From: Agapanthus africanus
Taxonomy: Eukaryota; Streptophyta; Magnoliopsida; Asparagales; Amaryllidaceae
DNA: 64,000 nucleotides
Assembly: GCA_030015575.1 (NCBI GenBank)
Contig: JASDDO010000026.1
Coordinates: 453,321,096 to 453,385,095 of the forward strand
Direction: 5' to 3'
Of this stretch, positions 9,285-19,902 are shown piece after piece. Positions within the stretch are counted from its first letter, which is position 1. Each line of letters opens with the position of its first letter. The position numbers and the translations under genes are program-made. The notes beneath the pieces were generated by a model. The model searched no databases. It was not told the DNA's origin and was given only the letters and a program-made list of their open reading frames with translations.

Positions 9285-12023
9285 TTAATTGCCGCTTACT
9301 TGGTTGACGACAAGCTGGGAGTCACCGTAAACCCGTAGCCGAAGGATTTCCATTTCTATGGCGAGCTCCAACCCAGCTATCAGAGCTTCATACTCAGCTT
9401 CGTTGTTCGTTCGAGGCTTGGTGAGAGCGAAAGAACGCCGTAGGGTTCCCATTGATGGCGTGATGAACACCAATCCTATCCCCGCTTTTACCTCCAGGAC
9501 GCTTGATCTGCCGGAGCTCTTCATTGATGAGGCTCCATCGAAGTAGAGCACCCAACATGGCCCATCTTCCTCGAGGTGCAGCACTTGTTCGTCGGGTAAC
9601 TCACAATTTAGCGGCGACCCTTCTGGTATGGGATGAGCAGCGAGAAAGTCTGCAAGAGCTTGACCTTTTACTTCTTTCTGAGGAGTATAAACTATGTCAA
9701 ACTCAAGTAGCATGACAGCCCATCTTGTCATTCTGCCGGCTAGGCTTGCTTTGGTCATCAAGTGTTTCAGCGGGTCGACCTTGGAGATCAGCATAACCCG
9801 ATGAGCGAGCAAACAGTGCCTCGGCTTCTTCACAGCAAATATTAGAGCCAGGCATTGCTTTTCGATTGGGGAGTAGTTGTGTTCCGCCCCAACTAGAGTT
9901 CGACTGAGGTAGTAGAGGGCATTTTCTTTTCCCTCCTCGTTATTCTGGGCAAGGAGCGCACCGAGTGACTCGTCCAGCGCGTCAGTGTAGAGAATTAGCG
10001 GTTTATTTGGAATGGGAGCGGCCAGCACTGGAGGGTGCAACAAGTACTTTTTAATGCTTTCGAACGCTGCTTGACATTCGGCATCCCAGATAAAAGGAGC
10101 TCCTTTCTTCATGAGCTTTGAGAAGGGCCTACATCTCCCCGATAAATTTGAGATAAACCTCCGTATATAAGCAAGCTTGCCTTGAAAAGATCTTAGCTGC
10201 GTCAGACTCTTCGGATGGGGCATCTCCATGATGGCCTTTATCTTTGATGTGTCAACTTCGATCCCTCGATGTCGAACTATGAAGCCCAGGAATTTTCCCG
10301 ATGACACGCCAAAAGCGCACTTTAAAGGATTCATCTTCAGATCGTATTCCCTCAGTCTGGTGAGAACGGTCCTAAGATCTTGGATATGGTCGGCCTTGGC
10401 CTTAGTTTTGACGACCAGGTCATCAACATAGCATTCGACGACTTTATGGATTAGGTCATCAAAGATATTAGTTATTGCCCTTTGATATGTAGCACCTGCG
10501 TTCTTCAGTCCGAACGGCATCACCTTGTAGCAATATATTCCGATCGGGGTTCGAAATGTTGTGTGCTTCTCATCCTCAGGCGACATCTTGATCTGATTAT
10601 ATCCAGAAGAGCCATTCATAATGGTGAACAACTCGTAATTTGAGGTGTCATCGACCATCATTTCCGTGACCAGTAGCGGGAAGTCGTCCTTTGGACATGC
10701 CTTGTTGAGGTCCCTGAAATCGACACAAACTCGGATCTGCCCATTTTTCTTCTTCACTGGGACTATGCATGCGATCCAGTCCGCATATTTCTCTTCCCTG
10801 ATGAAGCCGGCATCGATGAGTTTCTTGGTTTCCTCAATGACCTTTTCTTCCAACTCCCTTCTCATTCTTCGAGGAGCTTGTTTGACTGGCTTAGCATCGG
10901 GAGATATAACCAACTTATGTACGGCCACTTCAGGGGAAAGGCCAGGCATTTCTTTGTATGTCCACGTGAAGCAGTCGACAAACTCATGCAGCAGGGCAAT
11001 TATCTGTGCTTTCATTTCCTCTGACAAGAGCGAGCTGATGTAGGTCGGCCTTGGATTATCGGGCGTTCCTAAGTCAATCTCGGTTAGCTCGTCAAAGGTT
11101 ACTTGTCCGCCATCTTCGAGCTCTTGAGGAGCTTCTTCTGGCTCGGCTATCTCGTCGTCATCATTTGATCTTTCGCTGGCCTCACCAACATGGATCATGT
11201 AGCACGCTTTAGAATCAGATTGAATGTAGCCTATGCCCCGTCTATCTGGAATTCGTCCATCGATGAGTGCTCGGACCTGGGGCGGATACCATAGCTCTTC
11301 GTAAAACTTTGCTTCGGACTCCGTTTGATATAACCAGCATCCGCACTTCTTAAAGTATTCCCGCATCTCGGGCGCATAGTATCTAGGATTGAGGACGGCT
11401 CTTATGCCTCTCTCATAAAGAAGGCACGCGACAGAAAGATCGTCCGGGTGCACAACGGGGTTTGACCTGTAAAACAGGATGCCCTTCTGTCCATTTTTCC
11501 TCCCGGGCACGTAAAAAGTTTTCAGCTGGTCCACGGTAGAGACTGACAATGCGTCTAGCTCTTTGTACATCCGTTCCGGCACCCTTGTGATGGCCAGGGA
11601 CCCTTCTGCGACTTCGAAGGTCTCTCGTAGTTTCGCTTGCTGCATGGGGGGCCAATCTGCACAGCTGTTGCACGGCAGGTCCTCTTCTTCTGACTCTTCA
11701 GTGTCACTGCCAAGATGAGGGCGGACTTTGCTGCTAGATGGGCCCTCAGTAACATATTCGTCCATATCGCTGCCGTAATGAGGGCGAGTTTTACGGAAGG
11801 ACGGGCTTCCATCGTCGGACTCATCAGTGTCGCTGCCGAAATGCGGGCGCACTTGGGTATTTTTGCTTTTGAAAGTGACAGCCGGCGCAGATTTGCTTTT
11901 GAGTCTTGGAGCCGGTCTATCCTCAGTCAGTTGTGGCTTAGCATTTTGGTGGTTCATAAAGTACCGAGAATCTTCATATCGGACTTCATGCACACCGAAT
12001 AGCTGGATGTCTCCGTCAATGCG
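9285..12023 (-). pseudogene. Tat reverse transcriptase, RNase H and archaeal-type RNase H
   Basis: About 900 codons are open between a TGA at 12024 and a TAA at 9285. RT motifs begin near residue 400 (numbering from 11993), with the FGLKNAGATYQ block near 494-504 and YVDD at 522-525. Motif A reads FTIMNGSSGYNQ, with Asn (codon AAT) at residue 460 where the first catalytic Asp is expected. The gypsy RNase H has Asp 671 (YTDA). The second, archaeal-type RNase H has YFDGAS (Asp 819), NNEAEYEA (Glu 865) and GDSQLV (Asp 891). Residues 49-104 hold three 21-residue acidic repeats of the form RPH-GSD-DE. In the family this part copies RNA to DNA in the particle. The motif A change makes this copy probably inactive. 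Confidence 0.9.
11687..11849 (-). repeat. In-frame 63-bp tandem triplication in Tat pol
   Basis: Three successive 21-codon units encode RPHFGSD-, RPHYGSD- and RPHLGSD- acidic motifs. The unit is visible in DNA as repeats of TGTCGCTGCCGAAATGCGGGC and its variants on the plus strand. A related GSDSEDE motif occurs in the gag C-terminal part, so the module may be older than the triplication. Confidence 0.75.
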
Positions 12024-12602
12024 TCATTCTTCGCCATTTTTAGTATACTTCATGCATTGATGGAGAGTTGATGGAATGATGCCGTAATCGTGGAGCCATG
12101 GCCGCCCTAAGAGAATCTTATAAGATGAGTCGGCGTCGATCACGTATATCTTAGCTTCAGTTTGCAGATCCCCGAATTTGATTGGCAAAGCTATAGACCC
12201 CAGAACTTGCTGGCAATTTTGGTTGAAGCCTTGAATGACAATCCTTTCCCTTGACAGGTGTCGGACGTCCATTGACAAACTCTTCAGAGTTCGCAAGTTC
12301 ATGATGTTCACTAAGGACCCCGGATCAATCAATATGCGATTAATTCGATCTCCGTCGCTGTACCCGGTCACGTAAAGCGGCCGATTATGCTCAGCCGTTC
12401 CCAGTAGCAAGTCTTCATCCTTAAATGTGACTGCGGCGGCATGCAGAGCGTGCTGGGCTTCTTTCATATTAATTTCCGCAAAGTGAGCCTGATACCGCTC
12501 GGGGTTTTGTAGAGCGTGAATGAGAACATCTCTAAGCTCCTTAGATAGGACCAAGGCGTCGTAGATGCTCAGGAGAGACGGAAGCTTCCGGAGATGTTCC
12601 AA
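12024..12602 (-). pseudogene. Tat aspartic protease
   Basis: This retropepsin-like domain would cut the polyprotein. The active-site region reads RILIDPGSLVNI, with Asp in place, followed by a long hydrophobic strand (YKILLGRPWLHDYGIIPS) typical of Tat and other plant gypsy proteases, where ILGRPWL is the flap and C-terminal signature. It is in the same frame as RT and would be continuous with it but for a TGA at 12024-12026. The upstream junction to gag is in another frame, so a shift or indel lies near 12603-12628. Confidence 0.82.
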
Positions 12603-12628
12603 GACATTATAGTCTACCGAGGAAGGAC

Positions 12629-13858
12629 TTATGTTTTCATCTGTCGGTTCTCTGCCATCTTCTTCATTAGCGACTTTTTTTCCTTCCCTTTTGGGGCGTT
12701 GCCCTGATTTGGCGGTAGAGCCCTGTCGCTTCTGAGCTGGATTTGATTGGCCTTTGTGGCGAGCTCCTCGTCTTCTTCGGGAAAACAGAGCTCATCCTCG
12801 GAGTCGCTGCCAAGATGGATGGCGTAGCAGGTCACTACTGGGATCTCTTCATTGGAGTCTTCTTCTAACTCCTCCAGAATTTCATCCGCTTGTACAGGGA
12901 AGAACTCCTTCAATTGAATCAATGTTCTTTTCTTTTGTTCATATTCTTCGAGGGAATCGATATATTTTTGAATGGTCGATCTCCCTGCAGACTCTTTTTC
13001 GCGCCGAGCTGCATTTTTCTTCTTCTTGAGCTTCTTGGATTTTGAGCCTGATGGAGCCGCATTGGCGGCTGGATTGGTAGGCTTCTTCTGCCCTTCCCAT
13101 TCCGTCCTGGGTTCTTTCCGAAGTAGCTTTATCATCTTCTTCGTCTTATTAGATATGTACGTACACCACGGAGGCCGCGATGATTCCGTTTCATTTCTCG
13201 GGGGAGCGGGTTCGGCTGTCTGTATAAAGTTGGTGGTTGCAACTTGATTGTTCACCAACACACTTTTGGACAGCTCGATCTCTCCAGCCTTGTACTGCTT
13301 CTCGACCCAGTCTTTGAAGATATAACAATCCTCGATCGCATGGCTCACTACTCGGTGGTACGGGCAATACAGAGGATTGTCGGTCATTTTTGCTTCTTGG
13401 GGTCTTTTCGACTCCGACAATTGTAGGCCGTTGTTCAAGGCATCTTTAAATATCTTACGGACCTTGTCCCTTCTGAAAGAGTAAACCTTGTTCTTCTTCT
13501 CCTCTAGGGAAGGCCCATCTCCTCCCAGCAATGGCTTTCGAGACCGGTTGGTTTTTGATTCGCCCGCCCTTCGCTTTTCTTCATTGTCGGATGCATTGAA
13601 GATATTGGTACTGCTGGAACTCCCGCTTCTACGGCTGTCGTCCCGCTTGCTTTTCCAAGTTTTGTCTCTCTGAGAGTCCGGCAGGGACTCTTGCTTTTAG
13701 CGTTCCAGCATTTGGACTTTCTTGGTTAGCTCTTGAAACGTCTTGAGGCCTGCTGTACACAAGAATGGGACCATCCAATTGCTGAGGTTCCCAATGAGAA
13801 GGCTGACGGACTGGTCCTGCTCCAGCGGCGGTTCGCACTTGACCGTGAGATTACGCCA
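12629..13858 (-). pseudogene. Tat gag, C-terminal part (nucleocapsid side)
   Basis: It continues in the frame of the gag N-terminal part after the TGA at 13859. A second in-frame stop (TAA, 13697-13699) lies in the sequence LER-stop-KQES. Downstream, CPYHRVVSHAIEDC looks like the degenerate zinc-finger motif C-x2-H-x5-H-x4-C of Tat Gag proteins. Lysine-rich stretches (KSKKLKKKKN) and acidic stretches follow, as expected for an RNA-binding and linker region. The protein ends at 12629. The gag as a whole is therefore broken by two nonsense codons, with no obvious frameshift. Confidence 0.75.
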
Positions 13859-14818
13859 TCAGGCAATAAAGTCAGTGTTGCTTTCATTCTTCCCCGGCTT
13901 GGTCCTCACAAGGTCGGCAATGGAGATTTTATCACTGACGCTCATGAACCTTTGCCGGAACAGAGACTCCATTTGGCCAAATGTAATGACGGACCCGTCT
14001 GGTATGCTCGCGTACCAGTCGAAAGCGACACCGGTCAGGCTGTTGACGAACTGGTGAAGAAGGAGCGCGTCATTGCCCCCTGTATTTCCGCACGATGCTT
14101 TGAAGTGGGCGACGTGCTGATTTGCATTCCCTGTTCCATCAAATCTTCCGAACTTAGGAATGATGTAGCCGCTTGGGAACTCAATCAGATCGTACTGCAC
14201 GGGGTATGGCCGCCCACTACTGCCGATTTCTTTCTGAGCTTCAGCTTCGGCCACCAATGTTTTAACCTTGCTGGTGACCAAATCCATTATCCGATCCTGG
14301 GTTAGCGGGATAGTGCTATCTGGGGCCAAGGAGTCCCCAGAAGCGGAGTGTGGCCGGCTTTCATGTGGCTCGACCAGTCTTGGACCCGAAGGAACAGGCA
14401 TTGGCTGCCTCGGATTGACATCACTCGACTGATTAGTAGCGGCTTGTGCTTGATTGGGAGGCGCTCGAGAAATTTGAGCCGTAAGCTGCATCACCACATT
14501 CGTTAAGTCATCAATCTTCGAATAGAGGTTGGCGATCTCTTTATCTTTGCTCCTGAGCTGTTTTCGAAGCTCTTGAAGCAGTTCTTGCCCCGCAGTCCTG
14601 GGGAGGAAAGTCGGCTCTTCCTCGCTGACCGAGCTTGACTCTTCATGGACCGAGGGGTCTTTCTGCCTATCATCCTCATCGAGAGGGTTTTCTTCATCCA
14701 GCGGGGGCGGCTGTTCTTGGGCAGCGGCAACCACATTCAGGCTAGATTGGGCTTGGGATGTGGTGGCCCCATCCTTGCTTTTGCTGCGAAGGTTGTCGCT
14801 GGGGCGCCCGCCCGCCAT
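13859..14818 (-). pseudogene. Tat gag, N-terminal and capsid part
   Basis: The ATG at 14818 opens 319 codons. A low-complexity acidic N-terminus (residues about 20-80) is followed by a coiled-coil-like segment (QELLQELRKQLRSKDKEIANLYSK). The plant retrotransposon Gag domain comes next, with FPSGYIIPKFGRFDGTG, H-HFKASCGN and FDWYASIPDGSV. It would form the particle shell. The frame ends in ESNTDFIA followed by TGA and then WRNLTVKC. Related Gags usually have an Arg there, so the stop is best explained as CGA changed to TGA. The region to the ORF1 stop (14819-15046) holds no gene. Confidence 0.85.
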
Positions 14819-15046
14819 ATAGACCGTATGGATGATATATCCGGCCTACTTTCTATCATTGGCAGCTAATTTCACGGATCGCTGTCTTGACCCCCTTGTT
14901 TCGGTAGCTGGTTGTCGATTGAAGGCGGCTGGCCTAAGCAGGTTCTTGAATGGTGCTGGCGCTTCTTTTCTGGGTTTGCCCCGCTGCTTTCGTGCGGCAC
15001 AGAGTGCTTGATAGACTCTTGAAGAGACAGTATCATACTTTTTCTG

Positions 15047-15730
15047 TTATGGCCGGGACACGTCTCTTTGTGGCACAGTTCGGACCGCTGTCTTCTTGAT
15101 TCTGGCGGTCGTGGCATTTTTCTGAACCCACTTCAGAGGCTCGAAGGAATTGCTGATTCTTACGTCCGACTCAGCCGTCGTCACGGGGCAACCCTGCACT
15201 TGGAACTTCACACGATTCCATTTGGCCGAAGCCTTGGCCCTCTTGTTGGCTCGATACCTCAGCCGCTTCTGCCTTAACTTTTCTGTTCTAAGCACCTGGC
15301 AGACTTCGGCTCTTTGGGAAGACGCCGCAGACCGGGCAATGGAGGGCCTTGGAGATACGCTCGATTGTGCATTTGTTGGAGTCATCACCTGAGCTCGTCC
15401 GCAACATTTGATGTTGCCCTTTGTACCGGAGTTCTTACCCCCTACTAGAGCACCAGAGAATCGTTCAGACACAGTCTTAAGTTTCGGTTGTGGTGCCTTG
15501 GCGATCACGACATTCGGCCTCTTGCCCCTTGAGGCTGGCTTGGCCACTTGTTCCACCGGGATCTCTGCCAGATGAGCGCTTCCGGGAGGGTAGATGATGA
15601 CGGAGCCAAACTGGCGGGGCTGTTCCTCCCACTATCGACTGAGGCTTGCGGGGAGAACCACACGAGCGTTGATCTTGACCACGTACGGAATCGGGGTCGC
15701 TTTGGAAGTTGAATTCGTCTTGGGAGACAT
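15047..15730 (-). pseudogene. ORF1 upstream of Tat gag, unknown function, one internal stop
   Basis: An ATG at 15730 (MSPKTNSTSK) opens a frame of about 227 codons that ends at 15047, between the PBS and gag. One TAG at 15632-15634 (codon 33) interrupts it; a CAG codon there would explain it by a single C to T change. The middle has KPASRGKRPN and similar basic Ser/Pro-rich sequence. The C-terminal third is strongly basic (RQKRLRYRANKRAKASAKW) and suggests nucleic-acid binding. I recognise no domain. Some Tat elements, such as Ogre, carry an extra ORF in this position, which fits, but homology was not tested. Confidence 0.55.
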
Positions 15731-15847
15731 TGTCGTTGAAAGTTGATTGCTGCACGAAAAGAAAACATCATTTCAGTATAGGCAATCGATATGTATATTG
15801 ATTGAGTTCGCATGAACGTTTAACCCGAAATATTGGAGGAGAGAAGG

Positions 15848-15865
15848 GTCCTACCGGGCGTGCCA
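15848..15865 (-). other. Primer-binding site of the Tat element
   Basis: On the minus strand TGGCACGCCCGGTAGGAC begins five bases after the LTR end (ACCCTACA, then GATTC). The leading TGG is the complement of a tRNA CCA tail. I do not assign the tRNA. Confidence 0.65.
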
Positions 15866-16279
15866 GAATCTGTAGGGTGTTTTTCGTCACCCCATTGAGA
15901 TGGGAATACGCGCGCGCTTGTCAGGCGCATTACAGATTCCCCCTGCCTAAGGTAGGCTGGGGTTTAATGATCGTGGGGATCCGAATCTCCGGCAGCCGCG
16001 GACTAAGGTGCCGTTAATTACCCCTCGCCTTTGGAGCGAGAGAACCTCTGATTGACGGGTTAAACTGGTCATGCGAACTCAATGTGCGGTGTACGTGTGT
16101 TTTGTTTTGGAGGGGGGTTTAAATATATCGGGAGCCACGCAGAGTTTTTACGGGGGTCCCGCTACCCGGATAGCGGGCTGGGGGTCAAGGGGGCTAGCAG
16201 CTCCCTTGCGGGGTGCGGGGCAGCGCCCCGTTAGAAATTTTATCTAACAGGGACAGTGTCGTGGAGTATGTGTATGTGT

Positions 16280-16316
16280 ACATATGTATATATATACATG
16301 TATATATAAATAAAGA
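16280..16316 (-). promoter_or_regulatory. Putative TATA region of the Tat LTR
   Basis: The minus strand reads TTTATTTATATATACATG followed by TATATATATACA. It is the only AT-rich TATA-like run in this GC-rich part of the LTR. It lies about 60 bp downstream of the G-box array and about 400 bp before the LTR end. Confidence 0.45.
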
Positions 16317-16374
16317 GGAAAAGACATCCAAAGAATGCGTGGGGCCAGCGCCTAGGCGCTTGAGCGCAAGCGCG

Positions 16375-16575
16375 CCACGTGTCGGCACGTGGGCGCTTTG
16401 CGCTCGAGCGCAGAGTGCTGGAGCGCAACGCGCCACGTGTCAGCACGTGGGCGTTTTGCGCTCGGACGCTAAGCTCTTGGGCGCAAGCGCGCCACGTGTC
16501 GGCACATGGGCGACTTACGCTCGAGCACTTGCCTGGAGCGCAAGCGCGCCACGTGTCGGTACGTGGACGCTTTGT
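16375..16575 (-). promoter_or_regulatory. Array of inverted double G-boxes in the Tat LTR
   Basis: Each unit carries CCACGTG-N4-CACGTGG, two G-box cores (CACGTG) in inverted arrangement. Units lie at 16375-16392, 16433-16450, 16492-16509 (CACATGG) and 16549-16566 (TACGTGG). The fifth is beyond the Tekay insertion at 27779-27796 (CACGCGG). The period is 58, 59, 57 and, with Tekay and one TSD copy removed, 59 bp. A GCGC-TTT-GCGC palindrome follows in the first unit (16393-16403). CACGTG is the core bound by plant bZIP and bHLH factors. Confidence 0.7.
16571..16575. other. Target-site duplication of Tekay, left copy
   Basis: TTTGT directly precedes the LTR start TGTAACCC. The identical TTTGT at 27742-27746 follows the right LTR. 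Five bases is the usual Ty3/gypsy duplication length. Confidence 0.95.
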
Positions 16576-19500
16576 TGTAACCCTTCGAAAATCGTTTAGG
16601 CAGTTTTTCGGTAATCGGCTAATTTTTCGGCTTTTTCCGTAAAAAGTCAAAATAGGTATTTTTCATTGTAGACCTAATTATACAAAATTTAGATAAGATA
16701 TTACTATAATTTTGTCACTAAAATGTCACTTATAATTTTCTAGTTAAATAAAAAAAAATTCGTAATTAATTATTTTTTTTATTATTTTAAGCTTTTAAAA
16801 ATACATTAAATTAGTGATAAATACAAATTTAATTAGGTAAATTTCATAATTAGGAATCTTTATAAGATAAAATATGGTGTTAATAAAATTGTATCATGAC
16901 TTGCAAATTTTTGGTTTTAGGGTTGGAAATTTAATGAAAAAATGAATTAAAATGAGGCTTTTTGTGAAAATGTTGATGTGAAAGCATTAAATGAGAACAT
17001 ATGGTGTTTTGTTGACCTAGAAACTTCTCCAAAAATCCCACACCCTCTCCTCCAGCTGCTGGCCGAGCCTCACTTGCAGGAAATTCCCTCAATTCTCACT
17101 TTTTCTTGCTTCATTTCCTTGCTAAAATTCATAGAAAATTCATAAATTTCATGCTCCCATTCAAAGTAAACCCTAATCCATTCTCTCCTCAACCAAATTT
17201 AGCTCAAAACTAGGAGAAAGGAGGCTTCTTTGGTGGCTTGATCATGCTAGGGTTCCACTTGTGAGGTAAAATCCTAAACTAGTTTGTTAACTTGTAGTTA
17301 TATGTGCTAAAATTTAATTTTGAAGTATTAATATAGTTGTAAATTCTTGTTCATGAAAATCAAGAATGGGATTTGGTGTTGAACTAGGGTTGAAGCATGG
17401 TTGTTAGAGTTAAGTTAGGGCTTTGGTTACCTATTTGATTAGAGTGATTAATTGCGTAAGGTTACACTCGCTAAATCGTTAAATTGCGACGTTTGCATCG
17501 AATCGGTTTGAAATTTGCTTACTAGATTTTTACAAAAATTAGAATGCGATCAAATTGCGTTATTTTAGCGATATAATTAGCTTCGTATAGGACTATTAGA
17601 GTGCGCGAACGCGGGGTTTCGTCTAGTCGGGTTTTAGTTTTGTCGATTTCCCCGAAATGACGATTCTAGTTAAAGATTAGCGATTTTCGTGCGTTTTTCC
17701 GCGCACCGAGTGCACGTTACGTTTAATTCGAGAGCGTCGATATTTGTATATTGTCACTTGCATCATTTTAAGATATGTAATCTTATGCTTGGTGTTGTGC
17801 AAATATAGGATCGGTCGGGGAAACATCGGACACGGCGCGTAAAGGCAAGGCGGTGGCCGGATCGGATTAGCGGGGATTTCTGGTGAGTAGATGTATTCAT
17901 CTATGGGGGAATCGTCTGAATGGCGCGACGCGCCCCCCTAGTTAGGATTACCCTAATTTTTGCAAGATTTATATTGTTAGCTAGCTTATCCATTCATGTA
18001 CACTGCATACCTTTATAGCGAACAGTATATTAGATTGCATGGACATTCATCTATACTTATGCGATATCATTTCGCAGGACACGAACACCTTACCATTGGC
18101 ATCTGTTGCACGCGCACTATTCATGTGACACGCACGCCTTTGGTAATTGCCATGCCACGTGCACTATAGAACCTGTTTATCTTAATATCGTCACCTGCAT
18201 TCATACTTGATATATGAAATTGCATCGCATGCATATATCTCGCATCATCATCATATTTACATAGATCTCTAGCCAAAACTCACATCATATACATTGATAT
18301 CATAGACATTTATCATATATAACATGTGAACATTATGATTTTCTTGAGGATTTCAGTATTGCTGCGATTTCTGGATTTTTGGGGAAAACCGCAAGAATTT
18401 AACAAAAGCTTATATTTATCATTTTTAAAACAAAGTTGCGGTTTTCTCGTGATGTATGTGTCGTCCACCATGAGTTTTCATGTTTTCTGTTGGATTTCGA
18501 GACCCGATTCGAGGAGTGGATGAACCGTCTCGGGTACATGGTGGGCCCGGTATGGTACCCCGGGGCAAGAAGATCGAGTTGTAGACGATGAGCCTGGCAG
18601 GGGAAGACTACATACCGGTGATGTCTGACGCGGCGGATATCCAGAGGATACCGACCGTTGTCATGAGATTTGATGACATGGGCCGATCCGGACTGACGGA
18701 GCCCGATATTTGAGACATTGATACAGTGAGAGATTGAGACATATATGATTTCATATTTGGTGTCGGTGCTTGACACGGGTTTTCAGATGATTTCTTGATG
18801 GTACTTAGCTATTATACAGATATTCATTTTCTAAAGTTAAGAATGCAGTATCCCTAGCATTTAAAACACTTAAAGATTTAGTAATGACATTGCATACATG
18901 TGCATGCATACTAGAGCTATTATATCACATATGGACATACATGTTGTGGTGCATTGCGTGCATTCTTACGATTGCCTTACTAGATGTTATATGCTACTCA
19001 CGAGCTGGAAACTCACCCCCGTTGTGCCACAGTGTCTTGCAGGTCGGACCCGTCACCCTTGTAGTGGCGGGCTATCCTATCATCAGCTTCTTTTGCTCAG
19101 ACTCGCGACATCGCCCGTAGGTGGGTTGCGAGCATATTTTATTTCTTTTGCTCTATCATTGTATCTACTATTCTCCATCTACCACTTTATATTGTATATG
19201 TGACCTAGTGGTGAGACTGAGAGATTTGTATATTTGTGGTTTCTTTTGGGTCGAGCTCACTTGAGCCGGTGTTGGGTTTTCTGATATTTTGCGTTTCTTT
19301 TATGCTCTTTTCTTGATATTGCTATTATATTGCATGTGGTTGTGATCCGCCTTGGGCGAAGAGCTAGCTCCCGATTGGGGATGCCATTTTTATGATTACA
19401 GGTTTATTATCTTGTTGTACCCATTTTGGGGGATAGAAAATACAGGGGGGACTCTGCCGAAATTTTCGGAAATTTTTGATGTTTTAAAAAGGGATTCTAT

Positions 19501-19667
19501 GCAACTTAAATGATTTTTAAAAAACCATTTTCATTAAAGGTTTTCCTTCACTCTCTTTTGATTTTGGTTTAGATTCTTCTGGGCTTTGGCTGACTTAGGT
19601 TACGGTACGCCTTTAGACGTCTCGTAATCTAAGTGCCAGTCGCGTTCCGTACTTTCGGGTCGTGACA
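16576..19667 (+). repeat. Tekay 5' LTR
   Basis: It runs from TGTAACCCTTCGAAAATCG to TTTCGGGTCGTGACA. There are no genes; the small ORFs at 18326-18523 and 18884-19203 recur at the same places in the 3' LTR because the LTRs are copies. A region with inverted CATTGGCATCTGTTGCACG / TGACACGCACGCCTTTGG-type motifs (about 18093-18160) is shared with the solo LTRs at 32923-37536 and 49210-56179. Confidence 0.95.
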
Positions 19668-19671
19668 AAGT

Positions 19672-19683
19672 TGGTATCAGAGC
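19672..19683 (+). other. Tekay primer-binding site
   Basis: TGGTATCAGAGC, four bases after the LTR end, is complementary to the 3' end of plant initiator methionine tRNA, the usual chromovirus primer. Confidence 0.92.
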
Positions 19684-19902
19684 GTAGGTTTTACCTTTCT
19701 GAGTGTAGGACGACCTTGGTAGATGGAGTAGGTGACTTAAGCAGAGTGGCGTAGCGTGGGTATGATCCGCGGCATACTTACGATACGGTACTCCGCCTAA
19801 GTGACCTTAGGACATAATTGCTTGTATTTCCTTTCTTGATTCCTTGCATTCCTTGATTCAATTGCAATGATCTTATCAGTCCTATTTCTTATTCCAGCTT
19901 CG

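Larger units (their letters stand above)
15871..16575 (-). repeat. Tat 5' LTR, R-U5 side
   Basis: This is the inner part of the Tat 5' LTR. It ends at 15871 (minus CACCCTACA, just before the PBS) and is cut at 16575 by the Tekay insertion. It contains the putative TATA region and four of the five visible G-box units. With the outer part at 27747-28545 the LTR is about 1.5 kb. Confidence 0.8.

Noticed and set aside
10645..11043. 132-codon plus-strand ORF antisense to Tat RT
   Set aside because: It is the antisense shadow of the well-supported minus-strand RT frame and has no recognisable domain.
13733..14305. 190-codon plus-strand ORF
   Set aside because: It is antisense to Tat gag, whose Gag motifs on the minus strand are clear, and it lacks any domain signature.
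16194..16650. Overlapping ORFs on both strands rich in Arg/Ala/Cys repeats
   Set aside because: They are translations of the G-box tandem repeat and its palindromes. Repeats of this kind stay open in several frames by chance.
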